NCBI RefSeq assembly: GCF_958445495.1
Contig: NZ_CAUCSQ010000032.1
Location: 1 to 50,345, forward strand
Reading direction: 5' to 3'
Length of the DNA stretch: 50,345 nucleotides
Source: an uncultured Bacteroides sp.
GTDB lineage: Bacteria > Bacteroidota > Bacteroidia > Bacteroidales > Bacteroidaceae
Part shown: positions 8,710 through 17,768 of the stretch, in pieces
Numbering within the stretch: position 1 is the stretch's first letter
Layout of the letters: every line of letters starts with the position of its first letter
Position numbers and translations under genes: made by a program
The notes under the pieces: generated by a model
The model's input: only the letters and a program-made list of their open reading frames with translations
Database searches by the model: none
Told to the model about the DNA's origin: nothing

Positions 8710-9339
8710 ATGAAAAAGTTATTGTTTCTATTGGTAATCGCGACACTAATCACATCTTGCGAGAAAGACCCTGATTTTAACCAGCTTGACAGCGATTTCA
8801 CCGTTTACACCAACTATGACAGCGATACTCAATTCAGTAATTTCACCACATTCTGTCTGCCCGACAGCATCCTTCTGGCAGGACAAAGTGTAAAAGCCCA
8901 TTACTGGAAAGACGACAATGCGCAAAAAATCATCAATACCGTGGCAGATGAAATGCTCGGACGCGGATATACAAGAGTCGAGAAACCGGCAGACGCCTCA
9001 ATCGGCTTGCAACTTTCGTATGCAGAACAGACAACACAAATAATCGGTACGATAGGCGGAGGCTACGGAGGATGGTGGGATTTCGGTTTCTGGGGACCCT
9101 ACTGGGGAGGATGGTATTATCCTTATCCCATTTCCTACAGTTACGATACGGGAACCTTCATTATGGAGCTCGTTGACTTAACCGACAAACCTTCAGACAA
9201 GCTCCACAAGGCAAACCTGCCGGTAGTATGGCATGCCTATGCATCAGGCCTGTTATATGGGAACTCACATATAAACATGCAACTGACACTGAATGCAGTC
9301 ACCCAAGCTTTTGAACAATCTCCCTACATCAACAAATAA
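8710..9339 (+). CDS. DUF4136-family lipoprotein
   Basis: A 209-residue lipoprotein with lipobox ITSC (Cys17). The body matches the DUF4136 pattern: an early 'DFTVYTNYDSDTQFSNFTTF' strand, then 'DDNAQKIINTVADEMLGRGY' (a helix predicting the next strand), and a Gly/Trp/Tyr-rich loop at about residues 117-140 (GGGYGGWWDFGFWGPYWGG). It ends with 'NAVTQAFEQSPY'. Function is unknown in the family; envelope location is secure from the lipobox. I start at ATG 8710 rather than 8611 because only the later start gives a proper lipoprotein signal. The middle gene of the small envelope operon. Confidence 0.85.
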   Translation: MKKLLFLLVIATLITSCEKDPDFNQLDSDFTVYTNYDSDTQFSNFTTFCLPDSILLAGQSVKAHYWKDDNAQKIINTVADEMLGRGYTRVEKPADASIGLQLSYAEQTTQIIGTIGGGYGGWWDFGFWGPYWGGWYYPYPISYSYDTGTFIMELVDLTDKPSDKLHKANLPVVWHAYASGLLYGNSHINMQLTLNAVTQAFEQSPYINK

Positions 9340-9357
9340 CTCTAAAGACTGAAGATT

Positions 9358-9996
9358 ATGAAAACAATAATAGATATACTGAAAAATAAATATACTCTGA
9401 CGGTCATCTTACTATCCCTGTTTTATGTAAAGAGCAATGCGCAAAATATCGCGGAAAATTTTCATTTTAACGTAGACTGGCAGATGAATGCACCCATAAA
9501 TACGGATTTTGCCAATCGCATCAGCGGTTGGGGAATGAGTTTTGAAGGAGGATATTATGTTACACCCCATTGGTCGTTAGGAGCCTTTATCAGCTTCCAC
9601 AGTAACCATAAATATGTGGGAAGACAAACCTATCCGCTCTCTTCCACCGCTTCCCTGACTACCGACCAGCAACAGACAGCCTATCAACTTCCGTTCGGTT
9701 TATCGACCGCTTTCCGCTTACATGAATACGGCTATGTACGTCCCTATATAGGGGTGAAAACAGGGGCCATGTATGCTAGAAATACCACTTATACCAATAC
9801 AACAGGTTGGTACGATAATCCGTGGGGATTTTATGTCTCACCGGAAATCGGAATGAATATTTATCCGGTCCCCGACAAACGTTTCGGTTTTCATATAGCT
9901 GCCTATTACAGTTATGCAACTAATAAAAGCCAACTGTTAACCGATTCACAAGACGGGCAAAACAATGTAGGATTCCGGGTCGGTATCTGTTTCTAG
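9358..9996 (+). CDS. Outer membrane beta-barrel protein (OmpW/OmpX-like porin fold)
   Basis: A 212-residue protein with a signal peptide cut near residue 28 (SNAQ) and about eight alternating amphipathic strands, ending in Phe (RVGICF). Recognisable strands include 'GWGMSFEGGYYVTPHWSLGA', 'LPFGLSTAFRLHEYGYVRPY' and 'GFYVSPEIGMNIYPVP'. The alternating pattern and C-terminal aromatic residue mark an outer-membrane barrel of the small eight-strand type. It starts 18 bp after the DUF4136 lipoprotein, so the two are probably co-transcribed and may work together. No ligand can be inferred. Confidence 0.8.
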   Translation: MKTIIDILKNKYTLTVILLSLFYVKSNAQNIAENFHFNVDWQMNAPINTDFANRISGWGMSFEGGYYVTPHWSLGAFISFHSNHKYVGRQTYPLSSTASLTTDQQQTAYQLPFGLSTAFRLHEYGYVRPYIGVKTGAMYARNTTYTNTTGWYDNPWGFYVSPEIGMNIYPVPDKRFGFHIAAYYSYATNKSQLLTDSQDGQNNVGFRVGICF

Positions 9997-10065
9997 AAGA
10001 ACTACTTATCTTTACATTCTTTCTATCAAAAGTTTGTATTTAACAACCTTAACGGAATACGGACT

Positions 10066-10167
10066 CATATATCCAATAAACATATATATCCAGTATAACC
10101 GGCATATATATCCAACACAACGGGTATATATGCCCAGAACACTGGATATATATACCCGACAAACAGG
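10066..10167. repeat. Imperfect 22-bp tandem repeat
   Basis: Units begin CATATATATCCA and end AACCGG, AACGGG, ACTGG or ACAGG. They lie at 10066 (15 bp, partial), 10081 (22), 10103 (22), 10125 (21) and 10146 (22). The array sits between the 3' ends of two convergent genes. Confidence 0.8.
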
Positions 10168-10223
10168 AAATACATAACTAGCAACCATTAATTACGTTTT
10201 CCAAAAAGTTACTTCCGCAACAA

Positions 10224-12740
10224 CTATTCAGAGAAAATCATAATCTGCTCACCCATCCCTTTATCAGGTATGCGCACACTACATATACCGGTCTTTTTAT
10301 CCCAACTCCATAGCACGGACTCCGTATCATTTTCTAAGTCTTCTTCCAACCGTTCCGGTTTTACCCTCTTCATTTTCTTCCCTTTGACAGTTACCTTTTC
10401 GGGAGCTTTCGCAGAATAAATCCGGAATAACAGATTTCTCGGACCGGGGACAGTGTAACCTTTTCCTTCACGGGCAGAGACAGTCAGTTCATATCCATTT
10501 GCCAAAGTATTACAAACAATCGGCGTTTTGACAAATTCATCGCGCTGATATCCTAAGTCTTCTCCTTCATCTTCGTAGAGAGTAAAGGCAGCCTGTGCAC
10601 CCTCTTGTGCAGGGAAAACTTCAAAAGTTAGTGGATATACCGGTTTCTCATGGATGTAGTTCATCACCGGCATGGTGGGGATGATAGAACCTTGCTTCAC
10701 AAACATAGGAACGGAGGACAGGGGAGCGTCAACCGTAGTCCATTGCTCTCCGGTGTAAACCGTCTTCTTGTTATTATAGTCAATCCATGTACCTTCGGGC
10801 AGATAGACATTTTTGGTACGAGCGCCTTTCTTCACCACAGGGGCTACCAGTAATTCACGACCGAACATAAATTGGGCATCCGTAGAAAAAGTTTCCATAT
10901 CCATCGGGTATTCGAGAAACAGAGGGCGCATGATAGGCAATCCTGTATCATAAGCTTCGCGGGCATAAGTATAGATATAGGGCAATAAACGATATTTCAA
11001 CTCGATAGCCGCCTTTGCGTTCTTTTCTGCTTCGGGACCGAAAAGCCACGGTTCCACCGGATTATCTCCCTCGTGGTGAATACGGCTCAAAGGATTGAAT
11101 GCTCCGAACTGTATCCAACGGGTATAGAGTTCGGCCATAGCCGGATAATCTTCAAGATCTCCACAGTAACCGGTAATGTCACAGGAAGAAAACGGTATCA
11201 GTCCTAAACCGGCGGAAAGCATTACGGGAATCTGATTGGCTAACTGTCCCCAGCCTTGCAACACATCGTCACCGTTTCCGCTATCCCCCGTCCAACCGAA
11301 CGTATAACGTTGCAGCCCTGCATAAGCGGCACGAGTCATTTGGAACACACGACGGTCCGGATTCCTCTTTTCAAATTGTTCTTTCACCACTTTATCCCAA
11401 GTCAATCCATAGACATTATGGATTTCATCGTGCATACCCAGATGGTGTTTCATGACGAGACGTTCCGTCTGCTCTTCATTACTCCAGGCAGGTTCGCCCA
11501 TGTCCGTCCAGAAGCCGGAAATACCGTCGTCAATCGGTTTCTGCTGATAGGTTCCCCACCAGTCGGCTACGGCAGGCAAGGTAAAATCCACCACTCCACA
11601 ATTACCACCCCAAGGCCAGGGCATATCATAGCTTTTACCGTTCGTACTGTCCTTTACAAAATAGCCCAAACGATCTGCTTCTTCCCATTGCTTTTTGTTG
11701 GCTTGTGCAATTACCGGATCTTGAGATACGACTACCTTAAAACCCATCCCTTTCAAATCCGAAAGCATCTTCTTCGGATTCTCATAGTTTCCTTTGCGCC
11801 ATTCGAAATCCTGCAGATATTCCGTCCAGCCGATGTCCTGATAGATAATATCACAAGGGATTCCACGCTTCCGGTAACCCTCGGCTATTTCGCGGCTGAG
11901 TTTTTCGCTTGTCAGCAGGCCACGGCATTGAGCAAAGCCCAGCGCCCATTTCGGGGGCATGATAGGTTTGCCCGTCAGTCCGACGTATTGGCCGATAATT
12001 TCCTTATAGTCCTTGCCGAAGATAAAATAGTAAATCATTTCACCGTTCGGAACCTCAAAGCTGTAATAGTCGCGACTTTCCGTACCGAACTTGAATTCCG
12101 TTTTGTACGTATTATCAAGAAAAATACCATACCGATAGCTGCTCATAAAGAAAGGAATACTCTTGTAGAGCGGATCTTCCACTATACTATAGCAAGGTTT
12201 GTCACTATTCCACATCTTATAAGATTCGCCACGACGGTCCATCTTTCCAGTCTTTTCTCCCAGTCCGAAGAAATGCTCGTCACGACGGAGCACTTTATAT
12301 TCCGTCTTCTTTGTTCCTTCACTCACATGCCCCTTGTCGGCATAATCACTAAACAGGAGTTTCTGATACTTATCAAATATCTGAAGACTCAACGGAGATT
12401 TATTTACCCGAATCCGCAATTTCGGAGTAAAGATTTCATAACAGGCCGCCTGTTCGTCTACATGAACGGTCCCTACATCTTCCAACTCTTCATTAATTAC
12501 CGCGAAAGAGGCGTTCTTTCGTTGCAGTTGCCCATTGGGTGAAAACCAAATTTTGACTACCGAAGGACTACAAAGCTGTAGCTGTAACGCAGCACTGTCC
12601 GTCAGGTGAAAAGTCACCTGACGCCCTTGTTGTGTAAAAGAAGTGCATGTGCGTGCTGCACCTTCCGCCCACACCAACGTTGGGAATACCAAACACAATG
12701 CCCATACCCATAATTTATATCTTATCTTCATACTTATCAT
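10224..12740 (-). CDS. GH31 alpha-glucosidase of the dextran-type PUL
   Basis: An exported 838-residue glycoside hydrolase, probably cleaving alpha-1,6- and other alpha-glucosides from dextran oligosaccharides. A signal peptide (LVWAEG, cut near 26) is followed by an N-terminal beta-sandwich (about 30-250). The (beta/alpha)8 barrel (about 260-600) carries the GH31 nucleophile motif 'GFWTDMGEP' (Asp413) and the acid/base segment 'FGWTGDSGN' (Asp486). C-terminal beta domains follow (about 615-838). It reads the same way as the dextranase but is separated by 178 bp containing an inverted repeat, so its expression may be tuned separately. The presence of both catalytic Asp residues and full length says it is active. 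Alpha-xylosidase activity also occurs in GH31, but the GH66 neighbour favours glucosidase. M4 (12731) is an alternative start. Confidence 0.92.
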   Translation of the reverse strand: MISMKIRYKLWVWALCLVFPTLVWAEGAARTCTSFTQQGRQVTFHLTDSAALQLQLCSPSVVKIWFSPNGQLQRKNASFAVINEELEDVGTVHVDEQAACYEIFTPKLRIRVNKSPLSLQIFDKYQKLLFSDYADKGHVSEGTKKTEYKVLRRDEHFFGLGEKTGKMDRRGESYKMWNSDKPCYSIVEDPLYKSIPFFMSSYRYGIFLDNTYKTEFKFGTESRDYYSFEVPNGEMIYYFIFGKDYKEIIGQYVGLTGKPIMPPKWALGFAQCRGLLTSEKLSREIAEGYRKRGIPCDIIYQDIGWTEYLQDFEWRKGNYENPKKMLSDLKGMGFKVVVSQDPVIAQANKKQWEEADRLGYFVKDSTNGKSYDMPWPWGGNCGVVDFTLPAVADWWGTYQQKPIDDGISGFWTDMGEPAWSNEEQTERLVMKHHLGMHDEIHNVYGLTWDKVVKEQFEKRNPDRRVFQMTRAAYAGLQRYTFGWTGDSGNGDDVLQGWGQLANQIPVMLSAGLGLIPFSSCDITGYCGDLEDYPAMAELYTRWIQFGAFNPLSRIHHEGDNPVEPWLFGPEAEKNAKAAIELKYRLLPYIYTYAREAYDTGLPIMRPLFLEYPMDMETFSTDAQFMFGRELLVAPVVKKGARTKNVYLPEGTWIDYNNKKTVYTGEQWTTVDAPLSSVPMFVKQGSIIPTMPVMNYIHEKPVYPLTFEVFPAQEGAQAAFTLYEDEGEDLGYQRDEFVKTPIVCNTLANGYELTVSAREGKGYTVPGPRNLLFRIYSAKAPEKVTVKGKKMKRVKPERLEEDLENDTESVLWSWDKKTGICSVRIPDKGMGEQIMIFSE

Positions 12741-12806
12741 TTCAGTTATTCTATTACAGCCGCTTTATTCAGCTAAGCATGCATTATTGCTTATATAATA
12801 AATAAA

Positions 12807-12875
12807 GCACGGATTAACGCTGTTTCTTTATATACTCCATCATTCTAAAAACCGTGAATTCTGCGTAATCCGTGC
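12807..12875. repeat. Inverted repeat between the GH66 and GH31 genes
   Basis: Arms GCACGGATTAACGC (12807-12820) and GCGTAATCCGTGC (12863-12875) pair over 13 bp with one bulged A and a 42-base loop. It resembles the dispersed 'aatccgtg...gcgtaatccgtgc' intergenic repeat I remember from Bacteroidetes genomes. On the transcript it would form a long stem between the two genes and could stabilise or partly stop the message. Confidence 0.7.
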
Positions 12876-12918
12876 CTAATAATATAAGATTAGTGTACTA
12901 GAAGACTTACAATCAGTT

Positions 12919-14697
12919 TTATTCAGCCACAATCATTGTCCAGTATTTCAGAGACGGCAATGTGAAAGAAACAACTCCGTTCTCCTGCGTAAAAGCCAGT
13001 TCCTGCAAAGCGCCTCCATGTACATCCGGTGAAGCTACCCATAACTTGTTCACTTTGGCCGGCAGATTCATTTGTAAAGCAGCTTTCGTAATCAAGGCCG
13101 GTTCCGGCATCGTGCCGTCCACATCCCTCCAACTAAGGCTGTTCGCCTGCGAGAAGTTAAGAAGATGTATCACCTGCCTGTTGCCTACCTGCTTGGCATA
13201 AGTAGTGACCGAACCTTGTTGGGGAGGCCATACATTCAACCTCATTTCCCCGTTGGTACAATTCATGGTGATACTATTTTCCGTACCTCCGTCACGAAGC
13301 AGATTCTGATAAGAAGTCAGGAAATCATAATAATGAACCATCGCTGTTTTCAGTTCTTCGCTCATTGTCAGATTCTCATTCGGGAAATACTCTTTGCATA
13401 ACATGTGATCGCCTCCCAATTCCAGATGCGAACCACCCAAAGCAAACATGACAGCATCCGTCAGCAGAATACCCGGCGTATTAAATTCCCCCCGGTTATC
13501 CGCTTTGTTATAATTCATATAAGCTGCAAAAACCGTATTCAACTGATAATCGCCATATACTCCATTTTCATAAAGAATAGCTTTCAGATTGGTAAAATCA
13601 GCCTCATCCGCCCATACTTCATTATAGAAGAAATCCACTTTATCCGTCTCCCCTATCTGACGGGCACCGTAACGGCTCACCGCATTCATCACCAAACTCT
13701 TGTCCGGATGCACCTGCTTCATTGCATCTATAAAAGAGGCATATCCCTCACGCAAGTTAACAGGAATACCGTTATAATTATAAAGCGTGCTACGCCGTCC
13801 CAACTGGTCTATCTGATAGCCGTCGAAAGCGAAGTTTGCATATACATCGTCATTCCTTTCGCACAGATATTTCTGCCATTCCTTGTTAGAAGGGTCTACC
13901 AGATAGATATTACTTTTCCATCCGCCCGGCAGGTCATGGCTGTCCTTGGTAGTGTGAGAGGCATCTTTATACAAATACCATTCCTCTTTCACTCCATCCG
14001 TAGCAGCATCTTTCAACGCTCCGAAACAAAGATTATAAAACATAGACTTCATGCCGAAACGATGCTGCGCTTCAATGTAATTCTTTATCGAACTTGTATA
14101 AACCTCCCGGTTAGCGATGTCCATATATACCTCATCCAACTGTGTACGTGTACCGCCCAACGGCCAGTGATGTTTATTATGCCAGTCCTGGAACTGCACC
14201 CAGTTGATATGATGACGGTTCAGATACTCCATCTCTTCCTGTGTCTTTTCGGCTGTCTTCTCCTGACTGAAATCAGCGACAAAACCATAACGCGGGAAAC
14301 GTGCCGGATTACTGGATACATCTACCGCAATCGTACCGACTATTACATCCGTTCCGTTCTCCTGGCGGTAAAGCTCTGCCATATACCCTTTAAAATCAGT
14401 GGCAGGCGGTTGCCATGTCCAGCTCGTACCGTTTACCGATTCTTCCCCCACCGTTTCACCTAAAAGACGATAACGTACTTTCGTTCCGGCAGGCAAAGCA
14501 TCATCTGCCGTAAACACCACTTTCTCCCCCGGCTTATAGAAAGCCTTGTCGGTCGACAAATCCACACTCAAATCCGATGTTACCGGAGTCACTTCGGCAA
14601 CGCCTCCCGAAGCTCCCCCGCTCTGTTGGTCCGACTCATTATCATCACTGCAAGCCATACACAGGAAAGCAGCTACCAGATATATTATTTTTTTCAT
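12919..14697 (-). CDS. GH66 endo-dextranase, surface lipoprotein
   Basis: A 592-residue endo-alpha-1,6-glucanase that cuts dextran into isomalto-oligosaccharides. Lipobox CMAC (Cys16) is followed by acidic and Gly/Ser-rich residues typical of a surface-exposed lipoprotein. A beta-sandwich domain spans about 40-128, the catalytic (beta/alpha)8 barrel about 135-470, and a C-terminal beta domain the remainder. The GH66 nucleophile lies in 'FDGYQIDQLG' (Asp297) and the acid/base in 'FFYNEVWADE' (Glu360). Both are intact and the spacing is right for the family. The gene lies 14 bp after the SusE/F-like lipoprotein gene. In B. thetaiotaomicron the equivalent PUL (BT3086-BT3091, from memory) also pairs GH66 with GH31. 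This pairing makes dextran the PUL's substrate with good confidence. Confidence 0.92.
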   Translation of the reverse strand: MKKIIYLVAAFLCMACSDDNESDQQSGGASGGVAEVTPVTSDLSVDLSTDKAFYKPGEKVVFTADDALPAGTKVRYRLLGETVGEESVNGTSWTWQPPATDFKGYMAELYRQENGTDVIVGTIAVDVSSNPARFPRYGFVADFSQEKTAEKTQEEMEYLNRHHINWVQFQDWHNKHHWPLGGTRTQLDEVYMDIANREVYTSSIKNYIEAQHRFGMKSMFYNLCFGALKDAATDGVKEEWYLYKDASHTTKDSHDLPGGWKSNIYLVDPSNKEWQKYLCERNDDVYANFAFDGYQIDQLGRRSTLYNYNGIPVNLREGYASFIDAMKQVHPDKSLVMNAVSRYGARQIGETDKVDFFYNEVWADEADFTNLKAILYENGVYGDYQLNTVFAAYMNYNKADNRGEFNTPGILLTDAVMFALGGSHLELGGDHMLCKEYFPNENLTMSEELKTAMVHYYDFLTSYQNLLRDGGTENSITMNCTNGEMRLNVWPPQQGSVTTYAKQVGNRQVIHLLNFSQANSLSWRDVDGTMPEPALITKAALQMNLPAKVNKLWVASPDVHGGALQELAFTQENGVVSFTLPSLKYWTMIVAE

Positions 14698-14711
14698 CTT
14701 GAATTCTTGTT

Positions 14712-16226
14712 TTATTGTTTCACAATCGAGATCGTCTCTTTCAACTGGTCAATCGTAATCTGATAAGAACCGGCCTCCTGAATATTCCACTTATAATCCA
14801 GACTACCCAAATCCGTATCCGGATACATACTGCTCAACTCTGCATCCGACTTAGTGACGAATAACGCTGTTTCCACTTCACCCGTCGGAGTTTTACCGCC
14901 CTTATCCGCCATAAACCAATCTCCGCTCCAGTCAGATTTTTTGTCGCAGGAAATCTTCATCTCACCGGCTTTCAATGTACCGCTCCATGTGAAGATATAA
15001 GGACTGTCGGCACTCTTGACCATCGGTGTAGCATTGGCCAGGTCCCATCCGTTCGGAGTTGCCTCACCCACCAGATACAATCCCGCATAAGGAGTAAACG
15101 GACGCATCAGCATCTTTTCTTTTCCTTTGCCTGTATAGAACCATACTTTATAAGGCTTGCCACATTCAGCCTCTTTCATTTGCCATTTATTATCTTCGCC
15201 TCCAAGCACTACCGACGTCGAAGTGTACGGAGCATTCGCTACGGCAGGATGGAAGAAAGCATCCGACTGGCCGAAGTCCGTCACAGAACTAAACTTAAAC
15301 TCTCCGTCCGCCTTCCAAGGAATCACAGCTCCATAATGGAATAAATCCATCTGGACAGCATCTTTGGACATTGCTTCAAATCCCCAACCATTATCTCCGG
15401 TAAACGAACCGACGATGAAGAACTCTTCAAACCTCCAACCGATATCCTCCGTTTCAGCCAGTGTCAGCGACAGGTCAAGCAAGTCTACTTTCACGATGTA
15501 AGTCGCCTCTTTATCGATAGTAAACAACTCATCCGGTTGGTCCTCCGACGTACGGAAAACCAGTTTAAGCACTTCTCCGGCAGTAGCATCCCGGTTATAC
15601 GACGGCAGAAATTCTCCTAAGTTCGTTATAAATTTAAACGACCCGGCATTCAGTTTTCCCGTCCATGTAAACTGTCCGTTGTCCGTACATTCCATCTCTG
15701 TCGCATCATCGGCATTCCCTCCGTTCGGGGTAGCATCGCCGATAAGGTAAAGCGTAGCAGTAACCGGCTGGTAAGTAGTCACCGTAAAAGCAGTTGTCGC
15801 ACTCTGTTTCCGCTCTTCCATTCCGGCAACGACGGCTGTGATACGTGCTTCCAACTCCGTTTTCACAGCATAAGCGATACCCAACTGTGTATTCAGGAAT
15901 TCGTTGAATTCTTCCACAGTCTTAGTCCACTGGTATGTTCCCGTACCTAAATCCACCGAATAAGCATTGGCAAAGTCTGTCCCGGCTTTCGCCAGTTCCA
16001 GCGTATAAGAGATACGGTTACCGCTTCCGTAATTCGTTCCGGTGGTCCATGAGAGAGTCAGCGCCTCTTGGCTATGATTCTTTTCGTTCAGCACCAAGTC
16101 TTGCCGGTTCACCGAAAGAGTAAGGGCATCATGCCCTTTATCCGTCTCCATATAATCCTCGGCACAGGCAACCATTATTCCGCCGATGAAAAGAGAACAC
16201 AACAACTGATATATATATTTCTTCAT
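14712..16226 (-). CDS. SusE/SusF-like surface glycan-binding lipoprotein
   Basis: A 504-residue lipoprotein with lipobox MVAC (Cys21). The SusE-type N-terminal Ig-like domain spans about 30-150 ('LTLSWTTGTNYGSGNRISYT'). Three tandem starch-binding-like beta-sandwich modules follow, opening 'LYLIGDATPNGGNADDATEM' (about 158), 'FFIVGSFTGDNGWGFEAM' (about 269) and 'LYLVGEATPNGWDLANATPM' (about 385). Aromatic residues in these modules would stack on the glucan. It sits between susD (36 bp gap) and the dextranase gene. The role is to hold polysaccharide at the surface near SusC/D and the dextranase. Fold and place are clear; dextran as the ligand is inferred from neighbours. Confidence 0.88.
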   Translation of the reverse strand: MKKYIYQLLCSLFIGGIMVACAEDYMETDKGHDALTLSVNRQDLVLNEKNHSQEALTLSWTTGTNYGSGNRISYTLELAKAGTDFANAYSVDLGTGTYQWTKTVEEFNEFLNTQLGIAYAVKTELEARITAVVAGMEERKQSATTAFTVTTYQPVTATLYLIGDATPNGGNADDATEMECTDNGQFTWTGKLNAGSFKFITNLGEFLPSYNRDATAGEVLKLVFRTSEDQPDELFTIDKEATYIVKVDLLDLSLTLAETEDIGWRFEEFFIVGSFTGDNGWGFEAMSKDAVQMDLFHYGAVIPWKADGEFKFSSVTDFGQSDAFFHPAVANAPYTSTSVVLGGEDNKWQMKEAECGKPYKVWFYTGKGKEKMLMRPFTPYAGLYLVGEATPNGWDLANATPMVKSADSPYIFTWSGTLKAGEMKISCDKKSDWSGDWFMADKGGKTPTGEVETALFVTKSDAELSSMYPDTDLGSLDYKWNIQEAGSYQITIDQLKETISIVKQ

Positions 16227-16262
16227 GATAGTATTTATCTAAATCAATGATTATAAAACAGA

Positions 16263-17753
16263 TTAATAACCGGGATTCTGAGTCATCAGATGATTGGAAT
16301 CCATCTCAGTCTGCGGGATAGGCAACAAGAGACGTTCTTTAGTCACATTATTCTTACCGATGGATTTCAGGAATGTCAACGCATAATTTCCATTATCAAT
16401 ACGAATCATGTCAAACCAGCGGTGTCCTTCAAAAGCAAGCTCCATCCGGCGTTCGTGAATAATCTTCTCCCTCATTTCCACCTGCGTCAGGTTAGTCGGT
16501 ACATCTGCCAGTCCGGCACGCTTACGGACGATATTCAGCGGTCCGGCAGCCTGGTCGGGATATCCCAGTTCGTTCAATGCCTCCGCCTTTTTCAACAGGA
16601 CATCCGCATAACGATATACCACAAAATTGCCGGGATTGGTATTATACTCCGGAGAAATTGCCTTCGGCACAAGAAACTTGCGTACGTTATAACCCGTACT
16701 CGACCAAGAACGCTTGTACTCCATACCGTCAAAAGCGGGACAACCTTGATACAATACAGTCATATCCTTCCGCAAATCACCGTCTTCATATTGTTCGAAA
16801 AACTCTTCCGTAGGCAAATTCCATCCATAAGCGCCGGCTACCAGACTCGAATTACGAGGCCCCATGAAAGTTGATAACCAAGATGCCTGATTATCACTGC
16901 TCCAGAAATCATATTCCGTGCTTCCGGAATATTGTACCTCGAAAAGAGACTCCGCACCATTATTGATGGTAGCATCAAAATTATCGGCATAATTGTATTG
17001 GGTCAAATCGTATCCCATCGCAGCAATATTGTCGCACAGAGTCACTACTTCATTATAGTATTCGCGATGATTGGGCGCCAATGTCAGATAAATATCCGCC
17101 AGCATAGCCATTGCAGCTTCTTTGCAGGCACGTCCTCTATCGCTGTCTCCATAACTGCTTTTCGGAGGAAGCATGTTTACCGCATTTTTGCAGTCAGAAA
17201 GAATCCGGGCATATACCTCATCTACCGTATTACGGGCAATATCCGTAGATTCTCCCGGTTCAAACGGCGTTAAGCGCAAAGGCACACCTCCATACAGACG
17301 AACCAGAATATAGTAGTAATGTGCACGCAGGAAATAAGCCTCACCCATGCAACGAGTCTTTACCTCATCGGAGATAGCTGCCGAAGGCAGATTGGAAAGC
17401 ACAATGTTACAACGTCCGATACCTACCCACGGAGAACGCCATACATACAAAGCAAAGCCATTATCACTCTGGGCTATGAAATTGGAAGCCTGCACAGTTT
17501 CCAGTCCGTCGGTTCCCCCTCCGGCGCCTACTTCACTGTTACCTGCGATAATATCGAGGCTCCAGATACGCTGATTATACATATTGGATGACTGAAGAGT
17601 CTTGTAGCAGGCAGTAGTCAGTGCCACGGCAATCTCGTCCGTTACTTCCGATTCGGGATCGACGCCATATTTAGGATATTTGTCTAAGAAATCGTTGCAT
17701 GAGGTCAATGCCAGCATGGCAAACATCATCACCAAAGTTGTTATCTTTTTCAT
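16263..17753 (-). CDS. SusD-family oligosaccharide-binding lipoprotein (dextran PUL)
   Basis: A 496-residue SusD/RagB protein with lipobox LTSC (Cys19) and the opening 'CNDFLDKYPKYGVDPESEV'. The core motif 'GEAYFLRAHYYYILVRLYGG' lies at about residues 137-156. The family C-terminal segment 'HERRMELAFEGHRWFDMIR' and final 'LLPIPQTEMDSNHLMTQNPGY'-type tail are both present. It starts 15 bp after the susC stop. It forms the lid of the SusC transporter and would bind isomalto-oligosaccharides produced by the neighbouring dextranase. Confidence 0.95.
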   Translation of the reverse strand: MKKITTLVMMFAMLALTSCNDFLDKYPKYGVDPESEVTDEIAVALTTACYKTLQSSNMYNQRIWSLDIIAGNSEVGAGGGTDGLETVQASNFIAQSDNGFALYVWRSPWVGIGRCNIVLSNLPSAAISDEVKTRCMGEAYFLRAHYYYILVRLYGGVPLRLTPFEPGESTDIARNTVDEVYARILSDCKNAVNMLPPKSSYGDSDRGRACKEAAMAMLADIYLTLAPNHREYYNEVVTLCDNIAAMGYDLTQYNYADNFDATINNGAESLFEVQYSGSTEYDFWSSDNQASWLSTFMGPRNSSLVAGAYGWNLPTEEFFEQYEDGDLRKDMTVLYQGCPAFDGMEYKRSWSSTGYNVRKFLVPKAISPEYNTNPGNFVVYRYADVLLKKAEALNELGYPDQAAGPLNIVRKRAGLADVPTNLTQVEMREKIIHERRMELAFEGHRWFDMIRIDNGNYALTFLKSIGKNNVTKERLLLPIPQTEMDSNHLMTQNPGY

Positions 17754-17768
17754 ATTCTTCCTCCTGAT

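Noticed and set aside
11256..12542. 428-codon open frame on the plus strand
   Set aside because: Antisense shadow of the GH31 gene, made possible by its codon use.
13405..14463. 352-codon open frame on the plus strand
   Set aside because: Antisense shadow of the GH66 dextranase gene.
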